This document shows, in pieces, positions 18,062 to 28,296 of a stretch of DNA of 64,000 bases. The stretch comes from Candidatus Bipolaricaulota bacterium (lineage in GTDB: Bacteria > Bipolaricaulota > Bipolaricaulia > M55B111). The translations under genes and the position numbers were made by a program. The notes below the pieces were generated by a model. That model had not been told where the DNA came from. It saw only the letters and a program-made list of their open reading frames with translations, and searched no databases. The stretch covers positions 1 to 64,000 of the forward strand of contig JAIPHJ010000005.1 of NCBI GenBank assembly GCA_021735245.1, read 5' to 3'. Numbering within the stretch: the stretch's first letter is position 1; every line of letters begins with the position of its first letter.

Positions 18062-21000
18062 GTGAGGGAAAGAAAGGATTATAGTTCGTATGGTGAAGCT
18101 ATTGAGCCTCCTTATTTGTTAAAAGACCAAAAAGAGTCTTACGAAAAATTTCTAAACGAAGGCCTGGAAGAGGTCTTCGAGGAGATCTCCCCGGTTAAAG
18201 CCAGCAGCCGGACTGATTTTAAACTTGAATTTACATCTCCCAAACTGGGCGAGGTCAGGGGCTCCGTGGAGGACTGTGCTGACAAGGATCTGACGTACGA
18301 TAGACCCTTACGGATTACTGCTCGTTTGTTTGACGGGGACGATAATCCCGTAATGGAGAACGAACTATACGTAGCCGATATCCCTGTTATGACCCCGAAA
18401 GGGACGTTTTTGGTAAACGGGTCGGAAAACGTTTTGGTCAACGAACTGGCCAGGGCCCCCGGGGTCTACATAACGGAAGAAAGGAACAATCAATTTCGCG
18501 CTCATATTCTCCCGGATTACGGGGCATGGTTGGAATTGATTCTGGACGACAATCGTCAGAGGCTCTACGCCAACCTGGATCGCGAGGCTAAAGTGCCGAT
18601 AACCGTATTCCTCAGGGTTCTGGGAATGGACCGCGAGGACATATATTCGGCTTATAGCTTCGACCTGAATCCAGTTACGGAGACGAATCTAAGAAAATAC
18701 GCCGGTTACAAATTAGCCGAGGACGTTACCAGGGATTCTGAGGTCCTGTTTGAAGCGGGCGAAACCCTGCGGGAAAAGGACGTAGAGGTTGTCCTTAACG
18801 AGGCTACGAACGAATCGCTGAGTTTCCTCAACGCTTACATAGGTAACACTCTCGAGAGGGACGATTTCGAGACGAAAGAGGAAGCAGTAAGGTTTATATA
18901 CGGGAAGTTAAGACCCACCGGTCGGGTTTCCACGACCAAGATGGAGAACTACATAAAGGGCCTTTTCTTCGACGAAGAGAACTATCTTCTCTCGGAAGTT
19001 GGCAGGTTTAAGGCAAATAGCAAACTCGGGCTGGACAAGGAAACACTGGCTTTAACCAGCGACGATATTTTGAACTCGCTGGATTTATTGTTGCAGGTCC
19101 CCGGGAACCACGAGTTACTGGACGAAAAGGACCATCTGGCGAACAAGGTCGTTAATTTGCCGGGCCAGGCCGCTCGATCGGCGTTCGAACGAGGATTAAA
19201 CAGGGTAGTAAGGACCACCGAAGACAAGCTTTCAAAGTTCAGCCTGGACGACGAAGATACGTTACGCGATCTTGTTCCGACCAGGCCGATTCAGTCCTCA
19301 GTGAACCAGTTCTTCTATACCGGTCGGTTTTCCCAGTTTCTGGAAGAGACGAACGCTCTGGCAGAACTGACTCACAAGCGCCGGCTAAACGCTCTTGGTG
19401 GGGGATTAAGCCAGAGAAGAGCCAAGCTAGAAGTCCGTGACGTTCACCCCTCTCATTATTCGAGGATCTGTCCGATAGAAACGCCGGAAGGGCAGAACAT
19501 TGGTTTGATTACCTCGCTGGCAAATTACGCCAGAGTTAACGAGTACGGTTTCCTCGAGGCCCCTTATCGTGTAGTAGAGGATGGAAAGGTCACGGGTGAA
19601 ATAGAATATATAATGGCGGGCGAGGAAGAGCAGTATAAGATCGCTCCGTCAACCACGAAGATCGATGAAGACGGTAACCTTGTCGAAGAGAGGGTAGAAA
19701 TAAGGACGGGTAAAGAGAACTTGAGAATGGGACGACCCGAGGAAGTCGATTACGTAGGGGTCTCTCCGAAAGCGATCGTAGGAGCGTCAGCTTCGCTAAT
19801 CCCTTTCCTCGAACACGACGACGCAAACAGAGCTTTGATGGGAGCAAACATGCAGCGCCAGGCCGTTCCCATTGTCAACCCGGAATCGCCCAGAGTGGGA
19901 ACCGGTATGGAGGAGAAAGCTGCTAAGGATTCGGGTATGCTCGTTCTGGCCGACGAACCCGGCGAGGTTACTTATGTTGACGCGGATAAAATAAAAGTCG
20001 AAGACGATAACGGGTCCGAGAAATCGTATAAACTGAAAACCTTTACTCGATCGAACCAGGACACTCTGGTGCACCAGCGACCTCTGGTTTCTCCGGGTGA
20101 CGATGTGGATGCGGAAGACGTACTGGCCGATGGATCTACCAGCGAGCAGGGAGAACTGGCTTTGGGCCGGAATCTCCGCGTCGCGTTCATGCCGTTCGAG
20201 GGATACAACTACGAGGACGCTATCGTAGTCTCGGAGCGGCTAGTAAAAGAGGACTTGCTGGATTCGATTCATATAGAGGAATTTGAGGTAAAAGCCGAGG
20301 AGACCAAGCTCGGACCGGAGGAAATTACGGCTGATATCCCCAACATATCCAAAGAAGATCTGAAAAACCTGGACTCGCGGGGAATTATCAGAGAAGGTAC
20401 GGAGGTAGAAACCGGTGACGTTCTGGTCGGTAAGATTACACCCAAAGGGGAATCGGAACCGAGCCCGGAAGAGAAGATATTTAGATCTATTTTTGGCGAA
20501 CAGGCCAGAAACGTGAAGGATTCTTCTTTAAAGCTTCCCCCGACTGCCGGAAAGGGAAAAGTTATCAGGGTAAAGAAGTTCTCTCGCGAGAGGGGGCACG
20601 AACTCGATACGGGAGTCAACGAACTTGTAAAGGTTTACGTCGCAACGAGAAAGAAGATATCGATCGGAGATAAGCTGGCCGGACGTCACGGCAACAAGGG
20701 TGTCATTGCGAAAATATTACCAGAAGAAGACATGCCCTTTATGCCTGACGGTACGCCGATAGACGTCCTGTTAAATCCTCTGGGAGTTCCTTCCAGAATG
20801 AACCTCGGTCAGGTCTTCGAGACTCACCTGGGCTGGCTCTCTTCCCTAAAAGAAGAACACGCCAGTACGCCTGTATTTGACGGAGCAAAAGAGGACGAGA
20901 TCCTCCAGAAACTCGACGAGGAACAGACCGAACACGGACTGGACGAGGGATCCAACAGCGATGGAAAGGTAGTTCTGAGGGACGGAAGAACTGGAGAGCC

Positions 21001-21394
21001 GTTCGATAAGCCAATTACCGTCGGTTACATGTATCTACTCAAACTGGAGCATATAGCAGACGAAAAGCTCCACGCCAGGTCAACCGGACCGTACGCCCTG
21101 ATAACCCAGCAACCGCTTGGGGGTAAGGCCCAGTTTGGTGGCCAGAGGTTTGGAGAAATGGAAGTCTGGGCACTTGAGGCTTACGGAGCTGCGAGCACCC
21201 TGCAGGAGATGCTTACACTGAAGTCCGACGACATTCAGGGAAGAACCAAGCTCTACAAAGCAATCCTCAAGAACGAGGAAATGCCCAAACCGGGAATTCC
21301 CGAGTCGTTCAAGGTTCTGGTCCGAGAGTTGAGGAGTTTAGGTTTAAGCCCCAAAGCACTGGATGCCGAGGGCAATGAACTCAACCTCTCCTGA
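18062..21394 (+). CDS. rpoB: DNA-directed RNA polymerase subunit beta
   Basis: Rif region FSQFLEETNALAELTHKRRLNALGGGLSQRRAKLEVRDVHPSHYSRICPIETPEGQNIGLI; C-terminal GGQRFGEMEVWALEAYGAASTLQEMLTLKSDDIQGR; GTG start. Confidence 0.99.
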   Translation: MRERKDYSSYGEAIEPPYLLKDQKESYEKFLNEGLEEVFEEISPVKASSRTDFKLEFTSPKLGEVRGSVEDCADKDLTYDRPLRITARLFDGDDNPVMENELYVADIPVMTPKGTFLVNGSENVLVNELARAPGVYITEERNNQFRAHILPDYGAWLELILDDNRQRLYANLDREAKVPITVFLRVLGMDREDIYSAYSFDLNPVTETNLRKYAGYKLAEDVTRDSEVLFEAGETLREKDVEVVLNEATNESLSFLNAYIGNTLERDDFETKEEAVRFIYGKLRPTGRVSTTKMENYIKGLFFDEENYLLSEVGRFKANSKLGLDKETLALTSDDILNSLDLLLQVPGNHELLDEKDHLANKVVNLPGQAARSAFERGLNRVVRTTEDKLSKFSLDDEDTLRDLVPTRPIQSSVNQFFYTGRFSQFLEETNALAELTHKRRLNALGGGLSQRRAKLEVRDVHPSHYSRICPIETPEGQNIGLITSLANYARVNEYGFLEAPYRVVEDGKVTGEIEYIMAGEEEQYKIAPSTTKIDEDGNLVEERVEIRTGKENLRMGRPEEVDYVGVSPKAIVGASASLIPFLEHDDANRALMGANMQRQAVPIVNPESPRVGTGMEEKAAKDSGMLVLADEPGEVTYVDADKIKVEDDNGSEKSYKLKTFTRSNQDTLVHQRPLVSPGDDVDAEDVLADGSTSEQGELALGRNLRVAFMPFEGYNYEDAIVVSERLVKEDLLDSIHIEEFEVKAEETKLGPEEITADIPNISKEDLKNLDSRGIIREGTEVETGDVLVGKITPKGESEPSPEEKIFRSIFGEQARNVKDSSLKLPPTAGKGKVIRVKKFSRERGHELDTGVNELVKVYVATRKKISIGDKLAGRHGNKGVIAKILPEEDMPFMPDGTPIDVLLNPLGVPSRMNLGQVFETHLGWLSSLKEEHASTPVFDGAKEDEILQKLDEEQTEHGLDEGSNSDGKVVLRDGRTGEPFDKPITVGYMYLLKLEHIADEKLHARSTGPYALITQQPLGGKAQFGGQRFGEMEVWALEAYGAASTLQEMLTLKSDDIQGRTKLYKAILKNEEMPKPGIPESFKVLVRELRSLGLSPKALDAEGNELNLS

Positions 21395-21833
21395 GACCGA
21401 AGGAGCTGAAAAAGAAGTTTCCGCCGGAATAATCACGAGCAGGAGGGACCCCGAAGGTTACCGGGACTACCTCCTGCTAAAACACGCAAACGGCGGGCAC
21501 TGGAGTTTTCCCAAGGGTCATGTCGAAGAGGGCGAGGAACCGAAAGAAACGGCACTCAGAGAACTTGGTGAAGAGACGGATTTAGCCGTTCGGGAGTTCG
21601 TTTCAGAGTTTAGCCTGGAAACAAGCTATACCTTCGAGAGGGCGGGACGAAAGGTTTTTAAGACAGTTATCTACTTCCTCGGGGTTGTTTCTCCGGAAAG
21701 TCAGGTAGAACTTTCACAGGAGCACCTGGATTATTCCTGGTTACCTTACGGTGAAGCCCAAAGCAAGCTGACCTACGAAGACGATAAGGATCTCCTGGAT
21801 CGGGCAGAGAATAAACTCGACCAGTTGGAGTAG
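21375..21833 (+). CDS. NUDIX hydrolase (Ap4A hydrolase-like)
   Basis: Nudix box GHVEEGEEPKETALRELGEETDL; start overlaps the end of rpoB (ATG 21375; ORF track 21363). Confidence 0.93.
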   Translation: MNSTSPETEGAEKEVSAGIITSRRDPEGYRDYLLLKHANGGHWSFPKGHVEEGEEPKETALRELGEETDLAVREFVSEFSLETSYTFERAGRKVFKTVIYFLGVVSPESQVELSQEHLDYSWLPYGEAQSKLTYEDDKDLLDRAENKLDQLE

Positions 21834-21838
21834 CTACC

Positions 21839-22714
21839 ATGAGAGAACCTTCCCCCCCCGATATTAACCTCATCCCAAATGGCGCGTTTGGTCAGGAAGA
21901 TTACGGAGCAACTTATCTGATCGAGGGAGAAGAATTTGCTCTGGTCGATCCGGGTACATCGGATTCGGTCCCCCGGCTTCTCGACTGGTTTAAGGAGAAT
22001 TCTCTTTCGCCTTCCCGGCTGAGCAGTATACTCCTGACACATATTCACCTTGATCACGTGGGTGCAACGGGAGGTCTCGTCGACGAACTATCCGATTTGA
22101 AAGTTTACGTCCACGATAGAGGCGCCCCTCACCTCGTCGATCCCTCGGATCTTCTGGCCAGCGTAAAGGACGTTACCGGTACTCGGTTCTCCGAGTACGG
22201 CACCCTGAAGCCGATACCTGAAGACAGGGTAGTTTCCCTCGACGAGAGGTCTACGATAAATCTCGGTTCGAGGGAATTGGTGGCCCTGCCGACCCCCGGT
22301 CATGCCCCTCATCACGTGGCCTACAAGGATTTAGCCACGGGAGCTGTTTTTACGGGGGATAGTGCCGGTTTGTACCTTGGTGAAGAGTTAATTCCTACCA
22401 CTACACCACCTTCTTTTGACCTCGAAAAGAGTCTGGCCAGTCTCAGAAAAATTGCGAAACTTTCCCCATCCGTGCTCCTTTATTCGCACTTCGGTCCCGG
22501 GCCGGAACCAATTAAATTGCTTGACGAGTACGAGTTGATCCTCCGGGAATGGGTGGAGTTGATATCCGACCTTAACCGGAGTTACGAAGAAGAAGAGTTG
22601 GTGAACGAAGTTTTGAACCGCAAGAGGGACTGGCTTGGAAACGGATTTACTGAGGAAGAACTGGCCATGAACGTCAGAGGTGTCCAGCGCTACCTCTCGT
22701 GGAAAGGGAACTGA
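21839..22714 (+). CDS. MBL-fold metallo-hydrolase
   Basis: LTHIHLDHVG, TPGHAPHH, FTGDSAG, YSHFG. Confidence 0.92.
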   Translation: MREPSPPDINLIPNGAFGQEDYGATYLIEGEEFALVDPGTSDSVPRLLDWFKENSLSPSRLSSILLTHIHLDHVGATGGLVDELSDLKVYVHDRGAPHLVDPSDLLASVKDVTGTRFSEYGTLKPIPEDRVVSLDERSTINLGSRELVALPTPGHAPHHVAYKDLATGAVFTGDSAGLYLGEELIPTTTPPSFDLEKSLASLRKIAKLSPSVLLYSHFGPGPEPIKLLDEYELILREWVELISDLNRSYEEEELVNEVLNRKRDWLGNGFTEEELAMNVRGVQRYLSWKGN

Positions 22715-22720
22715 GCCCTC

Positions 22721-24868
22721 GTGAATACTAGTTCCAGAAACTACGCCAGGGTCGCAGTTTTCCGACCGATCGACTCGACTTTCGAATATTCCATTACTTC
22801 CCACCTGAAGGAAGAGGTTACCCCGGGCTCCATATGTCGGTTGCCCTTCAGAGGTGAGATCGTCCGCGGGGTAGTGCTCGAGGTACGGGGAGAACCGGAG
22901 TACGAGGGCAAACAGAAGCAGATTAAAGAATTAATTTCCGGGGATCCGCTACCCGCCCCGCTTATAGAGCTGGCCCGGTGGCTCTCTTATTCGACACTTA
23001 CTCCGATTGGACAGGTGTTGAACCGCTTCGTACCTCGGGACCTATCCGTACGACCAAGAACTAAAGAGAAAGTGGAATTGAATACCTCTTTTGAGGACGT
23101 AAAGAGTTTTGTCGAACGGAACGAAAAGAAGTGCCCAAAGCAGGTCGAATTGCTGGAATTACTGCTCGCCCTGGACGAACCCATTGAGAAGAACGAGTTC
23201 CTGCGTAAGGCGAATAGTTCACGTTCACCCCTCGAAGCTTTAGGGGAAAAAGATATGGTCAAAATAGCCTCTTCACCGGAGATAGAAGGTAAAGGGGTCA
23301 GATCTTCGGGTGTACTTTCCTCCCCCGGGGGACTGGATCGAGAATCACAGGATGTACCGGAGCTGAAACCAGGGGTTTACTCTCAGTACGCGGTTAACGG
23401 AACGGGTGACCGGAGGCTGGCCGCCTATTTGGAACTAATTCGGAACCAGGCGGAAAAAGGCACTGTTCTGGTCCTTGCTCCAAACGTTATAAGGGCCGAA
23501 GAGCTGGCAGAAATTGTCCGAGAAGAGTCCAGCCTTATTGCTCTGTCCTACCATAGCGAACTTACGGTTGGAAAAATATCCTCCAGATGGAACCTCGCCA
23601 TGTCGGACGAGGTCGACGTTTTTGTCGGAGTTCTAAGTGCAGTTTATCTTCCCGTATCTGACTTGAGGATTATTATCGTCGAAGGAGACGGGGAGAGAAA
23701 CTACGAGTTAACTGAACAGGACCCGAAAGGTAATTTGATCGAAACGGCCCGCAAACGAGCCAGGCTCGAAAAGGTGCCACTGATCCTCGGGGGGTCGGGC
23801 CCGTCCGTTCGATCGTATTACGGGATCGCCACCGGGAAGATCGAGTCGATTACCGGTAACTTCCCTGAAGGATTCGAGGGGTCGGTGAATCTGGCCCTCG
23901 AAGGAAAAAATTCCGACGCCAGTGCCCTGAGTCCGGGGCTAAAGCGGGCGCTGGAGTGGAGTTATGATAGGGAAGGACCGGCCTTAATTGTCGGGAGCAA
24001 GAGAGGGACATCCAGCGCAGCGATTTGTGACGAGTGCGGGGAAGTGGTTCGTTGCGCTGAGTGTGAAGTACCGCTAACTTTCACTGGATCGGGTAATTAC
24101 GGAATATGCCCTTACTGTGGCTCGAAGGTCAATTTACTCGTTTGTGACGGTTGTGGTAGCGACGAACTCAAGTTTATCGGATCCGGCCTCGAAAAGGCAG
24201 AGGCTGAAGTACGGTCCCTCCTGCCCGAAGCCGAAGTTTGGAGGTTTGACTTTCAGGAGGAAACGGGGGCGGATTTTTTAAAACTGGCTGGCGAGGTTCT
24301 AAGTGGGGAAGTGGACGTTCTACTCGGGACCTCGATAGTGGAAAGCCTTTACTTTCAGGGTCGAAGTTCTCTTATCGGGCTGCTCGATCTGGATCTCGTG
24401 AATAACAGACCGAGTTACCGGTCCACGGAATTTCTTCTCCAGAGGGTTCTGGCAGGCCTGGACCTGGCGAGAAAAGGGGGAAAGGTATACCTTCAGACCC
24501 GGGGGGACCGTGGAGGAGCGTTCGATTATATTTCGACCCGGAACTGGAAAGAGCTTTACGAGAGCGAGTTGAGGTCCAGACGCCGAATGGGTTATCCTCC
24601 TTTCAGGAGATTGATCAAGGTAGAGGTCGAGAGAGAGGAAGAGAAAGAAGCCAGGGACGTGGCCTTAAAACTTAAAGAGGAGCTGGGCTCCACTAAGGGT
24701 GATTACCGGTTACTGGGCCCAACCAGTAATCCTTTCGAAAAAAGAAAAGGCCGATACCGTTCCGACCTGATTGTGAAAGCAGAGGAGGCGGAGGGCTTGC
24801 CGGAGCTGGTTCGTTCCATCGTCTCTGAGAAGGGGTACGAAGGGGTCAGATTAAATCCGTTCGCTTAG
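22721..24868 (+). CDS. priA: Primosomal protein PriA, helicase motifs degenerate
   Basis: CDECGEVVRCAECEVPLTFTGSGNYGICPYCGSKVNLLVCDGCGSDEL Zn domain; N-terminal IGQVLNRFVPRDLSVRP; C-terminal RRRMGYPPFRRLIKVEVE; Walker A/B not recognisable. Confidence 0.88.
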   Translation: MNTSSRNYARVAVFRPIDSTFEYSITSHLKEEVTPGSICRLPFRGEIVRGVVLEVRGEPEYEGKQKQIKELISGDPLPAPLIELARWLSYSTLTPIGQVLNRFVPRDLSVRPRTKEKVELNTSFEDVKSFVERNEKKCPKQVELLELLLALDEPIEKNEFLRKANSSRSPLEALGEKDMVKIASSPEIEGKGVRSSGVLSSPGGLDRESQDVPELKPGVYSQYAVNGTGDRRLAAYLELIRNQAEKGTVLVLAPNVIRAEELAEIVREESSLIALSYHSELTVGKISSRWNLAMSDEVDVFVGVLSAVYLPVSDLRIIIVEGDGERNYELTEQDPKGNLIETARKRARLEKVPLILGGSGPSVRSYYGIATGKIESITGNFPEGFEGSVNLALEGKNSDASALSPGLKRALEWSYDREGPALIVGSKRGTSSAAICDECGEVVRCAECEVPLTFTGSGNYGICPYCGSKVNLLVCDGCGSDELKFIGSGLEKAEAEVRSLLPEAEVWRFDFQEETGADFLKLAGEVLSGEVDVLLGTSIVESLYFQGRSSLIGLLDLDLVNNRPSYRSTEFLLQRVLAGLDLARKGGKVYLQTRGDRGGAFDYISTRNWKELYESELRSRRRMGYPPFRRLIKVEVEREEEKEARDVALKLKEELGSTKGDYRLLGPTSNPFEKRKGRYRSDLIVKAEEAEGLPELVRSIVSEKGYEGVRLNPFA

Positions 24869-25028
24869 ACCTTAGTTGCACGGTCGACGATGAATTGATT
24901 AGCATTAACCTGTTTTGCCGTTCCCCACTTAATGTCCTGGGATCTCTGAGAACTTTATGGTCCGGAGCGTAAGAAATACCTCCGGACTACCAAGACCTAG
25001 ACCTGCTCTAATGGAGAGTCAATTGAGT

Positions 25029-27335
25029 ATGTTCAGACGTAAAAAATGGGTTGCGCTTGTAGTTTTATTTGTTCTCTTCTCCACCGTTATCGTTTCTCCC
25101 TTTGGTTATTCCGGGGAACAATATTCTCGTTCCGAAGGAGTGGATCCGTTACTGGGTTACCTGATTGAACGGGACCGGCAGTTAAAACGGAAGGGTAAGG
25201 AAGGAGTCGATCTCAGCGCGTTTTCGGGGTCCCTGGAGGTCTACCGTGGAGAGAGCACTTCAGGTAGATCGGTCGGGGTTGAAGGATCGAAAAGAGGGGA
25301 GGTCCCGAGAAAGACGGTCGGGCTGGACTACCGCCGCGAGGATAAACTGGGAATATTGGTCAAGTTTCGAGAACCCACGTCTTTCGTAAATAAGCCCGGT
25401 TTAACCTTGATTTCGCGAACTGGAACCATTGCCACCGGACTGGGGGATCTGGAGGCGATTTCGGCTCTGGCAGAGAACCCGGAAGTGAAGTACGTAGCTC
25501 CGTCCAAGCCGGTAAGGCCTCTGCTCGACGAGAGCTTACCCCTGGTCGGGGCCGACACTTTACACTCTACGCAGCCGGTAAATAGAGGTGACGGCCTTCT
25601 TATCGGAGTGGTTGATACAGGAATCGATTACGACCATCTCGATTTCAGGGTTGATCGAGAGGAATCAGTGGCCGGGGAAGAGACCTCGAGGATTACGTTT
25701 ATCTGGGACCAGACTGACGGTTTTTCCAGTTCACCTGCCGGTTATGCCTATGGATCCGAATACGACAACAACGACATCGAAGAAGATATAAGAGACGCTG
25801 AGGGTCCGTCTTCGGGTAACGTTCGCGAAAAGGACGTAGTTGGACACGGAACGCACGTGACGGGTATAGCTGCCGGCGATGGTTCTTCGTCGAGCACCGG
25901 ATACGTCGGTATGGCACCCGCCGCGTCCATAGTTGCGGTGAAGACCAACTTTTCCACCAGTTCGATAATCGACGGGGTAAGCTATATTGCCGAGAGGGCT
26001 GATGATCTCGGGAAGGCGGGGGTAGTTACAAGTCTATCCCTGGGTACGCAGTTCGGCCCTCACGACGGTACGTCTCTGTTCGAATCCGCTCTAAACGATT
26101 TAGCCACGAAAGATCACTTGATCGCGGTTTCGGCCGGGAATTCGGGGAATAAGAAAATCCATCACGGCCACGATGTAGCTCGTGGTGAAGAGTTAACCTT
26201 CGAGGTCTCCCTCCCCGGCTACTCTCCCCGAGGGGACGCCGCCGACTATTTCACGCTTGACGGTTTCTACGATCCGCTGGGAAACCTGTCCGTTCAGGTC
26301 CGGGGTCCGAACGGTGACGTTACTGATCCAATAAGCAGCGGCGAGGCGGCCTCTTTCGATCTTGCAGGGGGGTCGGTCCTGATCTCCAACGGCTCGTCCG
26401 ATTTGAACGGAGACAATGAGATATACGTCAGGGTGGGCGATCTGGACGGGAACAGTCCCCCCGATCCCGGCGATTGGGATATCTGGGTGACGGGGATATC
26501 CGGGGCGAGGCTGGATATCTGGGTTGCGGACAATCTGCTTGGCGGTGAAAACCGAAACCTCGAATTTTCCAACGGGGACACGAAGATGACCATCGCCGAG
26601 CCCGGAAACGCGGAAGATCTGGTAACCGTAGGTTCGTTTAACAGCAGAAACAGCTGGGGAAATTATTCGATCGGGGGATTCCCGATAGGAGAACTATCGT
26701 CCTTCAGCAGCACCGGACCAACCAGGGACGGCAGGATCAAGCCCGACCTGGTCGCTCCCGGAGCCTGGGTCGTTTCCACGCTTGCCGAATCCGCGTCCGT
26801 CCAGGACTACCTCAAAGTTCCCGACGGGAAACACTGGGCGCTAGCCGGTACGAGTATGTCAGCTCCCCACGTGGCAGGAGCCGCTGCTCTGATCTGGCGT
26901 GCCTCTTCCGAACTAACGGCGTCGGAGGTTTCCGAATTATTAATTAAAACGACGAATGACTCGGGTTATTTAACTCCCGGCGATAGCTGGGGCTGGGGAA
27001 AGCTGGACGCCAAAGCGGGAGTATACGGTTCCGGGATGCCGGTCGGGGATATTGAGGAGGAGCTTTGGGTCCGGGCGACCCCCAATCCCGCCGGGGATCA
27101 CGTTGATTTCTTCTTTAGCCATCCGGATAATCCCGATGAATTGAAAATTCAGGTCTATAACGTTCTGGGTAAGCTGGTTAAGACTATAGAAGGAGAACAA
27201 TTGACCGGGAAGCTAAAGTACAGGTGGGACTTGAAGGATGACAGAGGAGTTTCTCTGGCGAACGGGCTGTACATCTACCTGATCAGAACCGGTAGTTCCA
27301 GGTCGGATTTAAGTCGTCTCGTGATAAGGAGATGA
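25029..27335 (+). CDS. Secreted S8 (subtilisin-like) peptidase with C-terminal FlgD/T9SS-type sorting-like domain
   Basis: Triad blocks GVVDTGIDYDHLDF, GHGTHVTGIAAG, GTSMSAPHVAGAAAL; C-terminal ATPNPAGDHVDFFFS...YNVLGKLVKTI...WDLKDDRGVSLANGLYIYLIRTG; ORF track start 24957. Confidence 0.93.
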   Translation: MFRRKKWVALVVLFVLFSTVIVSPFGYSGEQYSRSEGVDPLLGYLIERDRQLKRKGKEGVDLSAFSGSLEVYRGESTSGRSVGVEGSKRGEVPRKTVGLDYRREDKLGILVKFREPTSFVNKPGLTLISRTGTIATGLGDLEAISALAENPEVKYVAPSKPVRPLLDESLPLVGADTLHSTQPVNRGDGLLIGVVDTGIDYDHLDFRVDREESVAGEETSRITFIWDQTDGFSSSPAGYAYGSEYDNNDIEEDIRDAEGPSSGNVREKDVVGHGTHVTGIAAGDGSSSSTGYVGMAPAASIVAVKTNFSTSSIIDGVSYIAERADDLGKAGVVTSLSLGTQFGPHDGTSLFESALNDLATKDHLIAVSAGNSGNKKIHHGHDVARGEELTFEVSLPGYSPRGDAADYFTLDGFYDPLGNLSVQVRGPNGDVTDPISSGEAASFDLAGGSVLISNGSSDLNGDNEIYVRVGDLDGNSPPDPGDWDIWVTGISGARLDIWVADNLLGGENRNLEFSNGDTKMTIAEPGNAEDLVTVGSFNSRNSWGNYSIGGFPIGELSSFSSTGPTRDGRIKPDLVAPGAWVVSTLAESASVQDYLKVPDGKHWALAGTSMSAPHVAGAAALIWRASSELTASEVSELLIKTTNDSGYLTPGDSWGWGKLDAKAGVYGSGMPVGDIEEELWVRATPNPAGDHVDFFFSHPDNPDELKIQVYNVLGKLVKTIEGEQLTGKLKYRWDLKDDRGVSLANGLYIYLIRTGSSRSDLSRLVIRR

Positions 27336-28279
27336 ACGGGAGAGGAGGAATGGAGATGAAACCGAAAAATTGGCCGCTACTGGTTACCTTTTTACTGGTA
27401 ATAATCCCACTGATGGCCGGTACCGCCAGCGGTCAGGACGAGTATAGCAATCCCGGTGTGCTGTTGGACCTTGGGCAGGGAGCGAGACCGATGGGAATGG
27501 GGGGAGCCTTTATCGGTCTGGCCGACGACGAAAACGCGGTTTACTATAACCCCGCGGCTCTTGGTTTTCTCGATGAATTAGGGGTTACTACCCTCTGGAG
27601 TCCTCAGTTTGGTTTACTGGATTACGGGGGAGTCGGGTTTGCCCGAAAGTACGTCGGTCTGAGTACTTCCGCTCTTTATTCGGGATCGATAGCCGTGCCG
27701 AACGAGTTCGGCGTCGAAACGGGGACCAGTTTTAGCTACTTGAGTGGGAGCGGCGTTCTCGGGTTTGGTTTTCCGGTACTTTCACAGCTGTCCCTGGGGG
27801 GGAAAGCCAGATATTACTACTCCCATCTTACCCTTGATTCCTCGGACGACGGTTATGGTTGGTCGGTTGATCCGGCAATTATAGCGAAAGTGGGAAACTT
27901 CGGACTTGGGATCGTAGTTGAAAACGCCCTTACCGGGGGTCTCGTTTACGGTTCGAGTCACAGGGAGGAGCTGGAAAAGAAATTGCGAGCCGGTATCTCT
28001 TTCAGTTCCAGGATCTATAGAAGGATGAAATTGAACGTTCTTGCCGATCTGGAAGCCCCGCTCGATTCCGTAGCGGAGGCCAATTACGAACTGATGACGC
28101 CACATCTGGGGATCGAACTATGGCTAGCGAGCGTCGGTGTGAGAGCAGGTTATAGCGGGAGGGCCCTGACGGTGGGGTCCAGTCTGAAGATAACGAATCT
28201 GAGACTTGACTGGGCACTTTCCGCTTACCAGTCGGGTATAACAGAGACTCACAGGGTCTCTTTAATTTACAGGTTTTAA
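27332..28279 (+). CDS. PorV/PorQ-family outer-membrane protein
   Basis: LDLGQGARPMGMGGAFIGLADDENAVYYNPAALGFL; beta-barrel-like remainder ending in aromatic residue (RVSLIYRF). Confidence 0.8.
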   Translation: MNGRGGMEMKPKNWPLLVTFLLVIIPLMAGTASGQDEYSNPGVLLDLGQGARPMGMGGAFIGLADDENAVYYNPAALGFLDELGVTTLWSPQFGLLDYGGVGFARKYVGLSTSALYSGSIAVPNEFGVETGTSFSYLSGSGVLGFGFPVLSQLSLGGKARYYYSHLTLDSSDDGYGWSVDPAIIAKVGNFGLGIVVENALTGGLVYGSSHREELEKKLRAGISFSSRIYRRMKLNVLADLEAPLDSVAEANYELMTPHLGIELWLASVGVRAGYSGRALTVGSSLKITNLRLDWALSAYQSGITETHRVSLIYRF

Positions 28280-28296
28280 CCCATGGCGGATTATTT

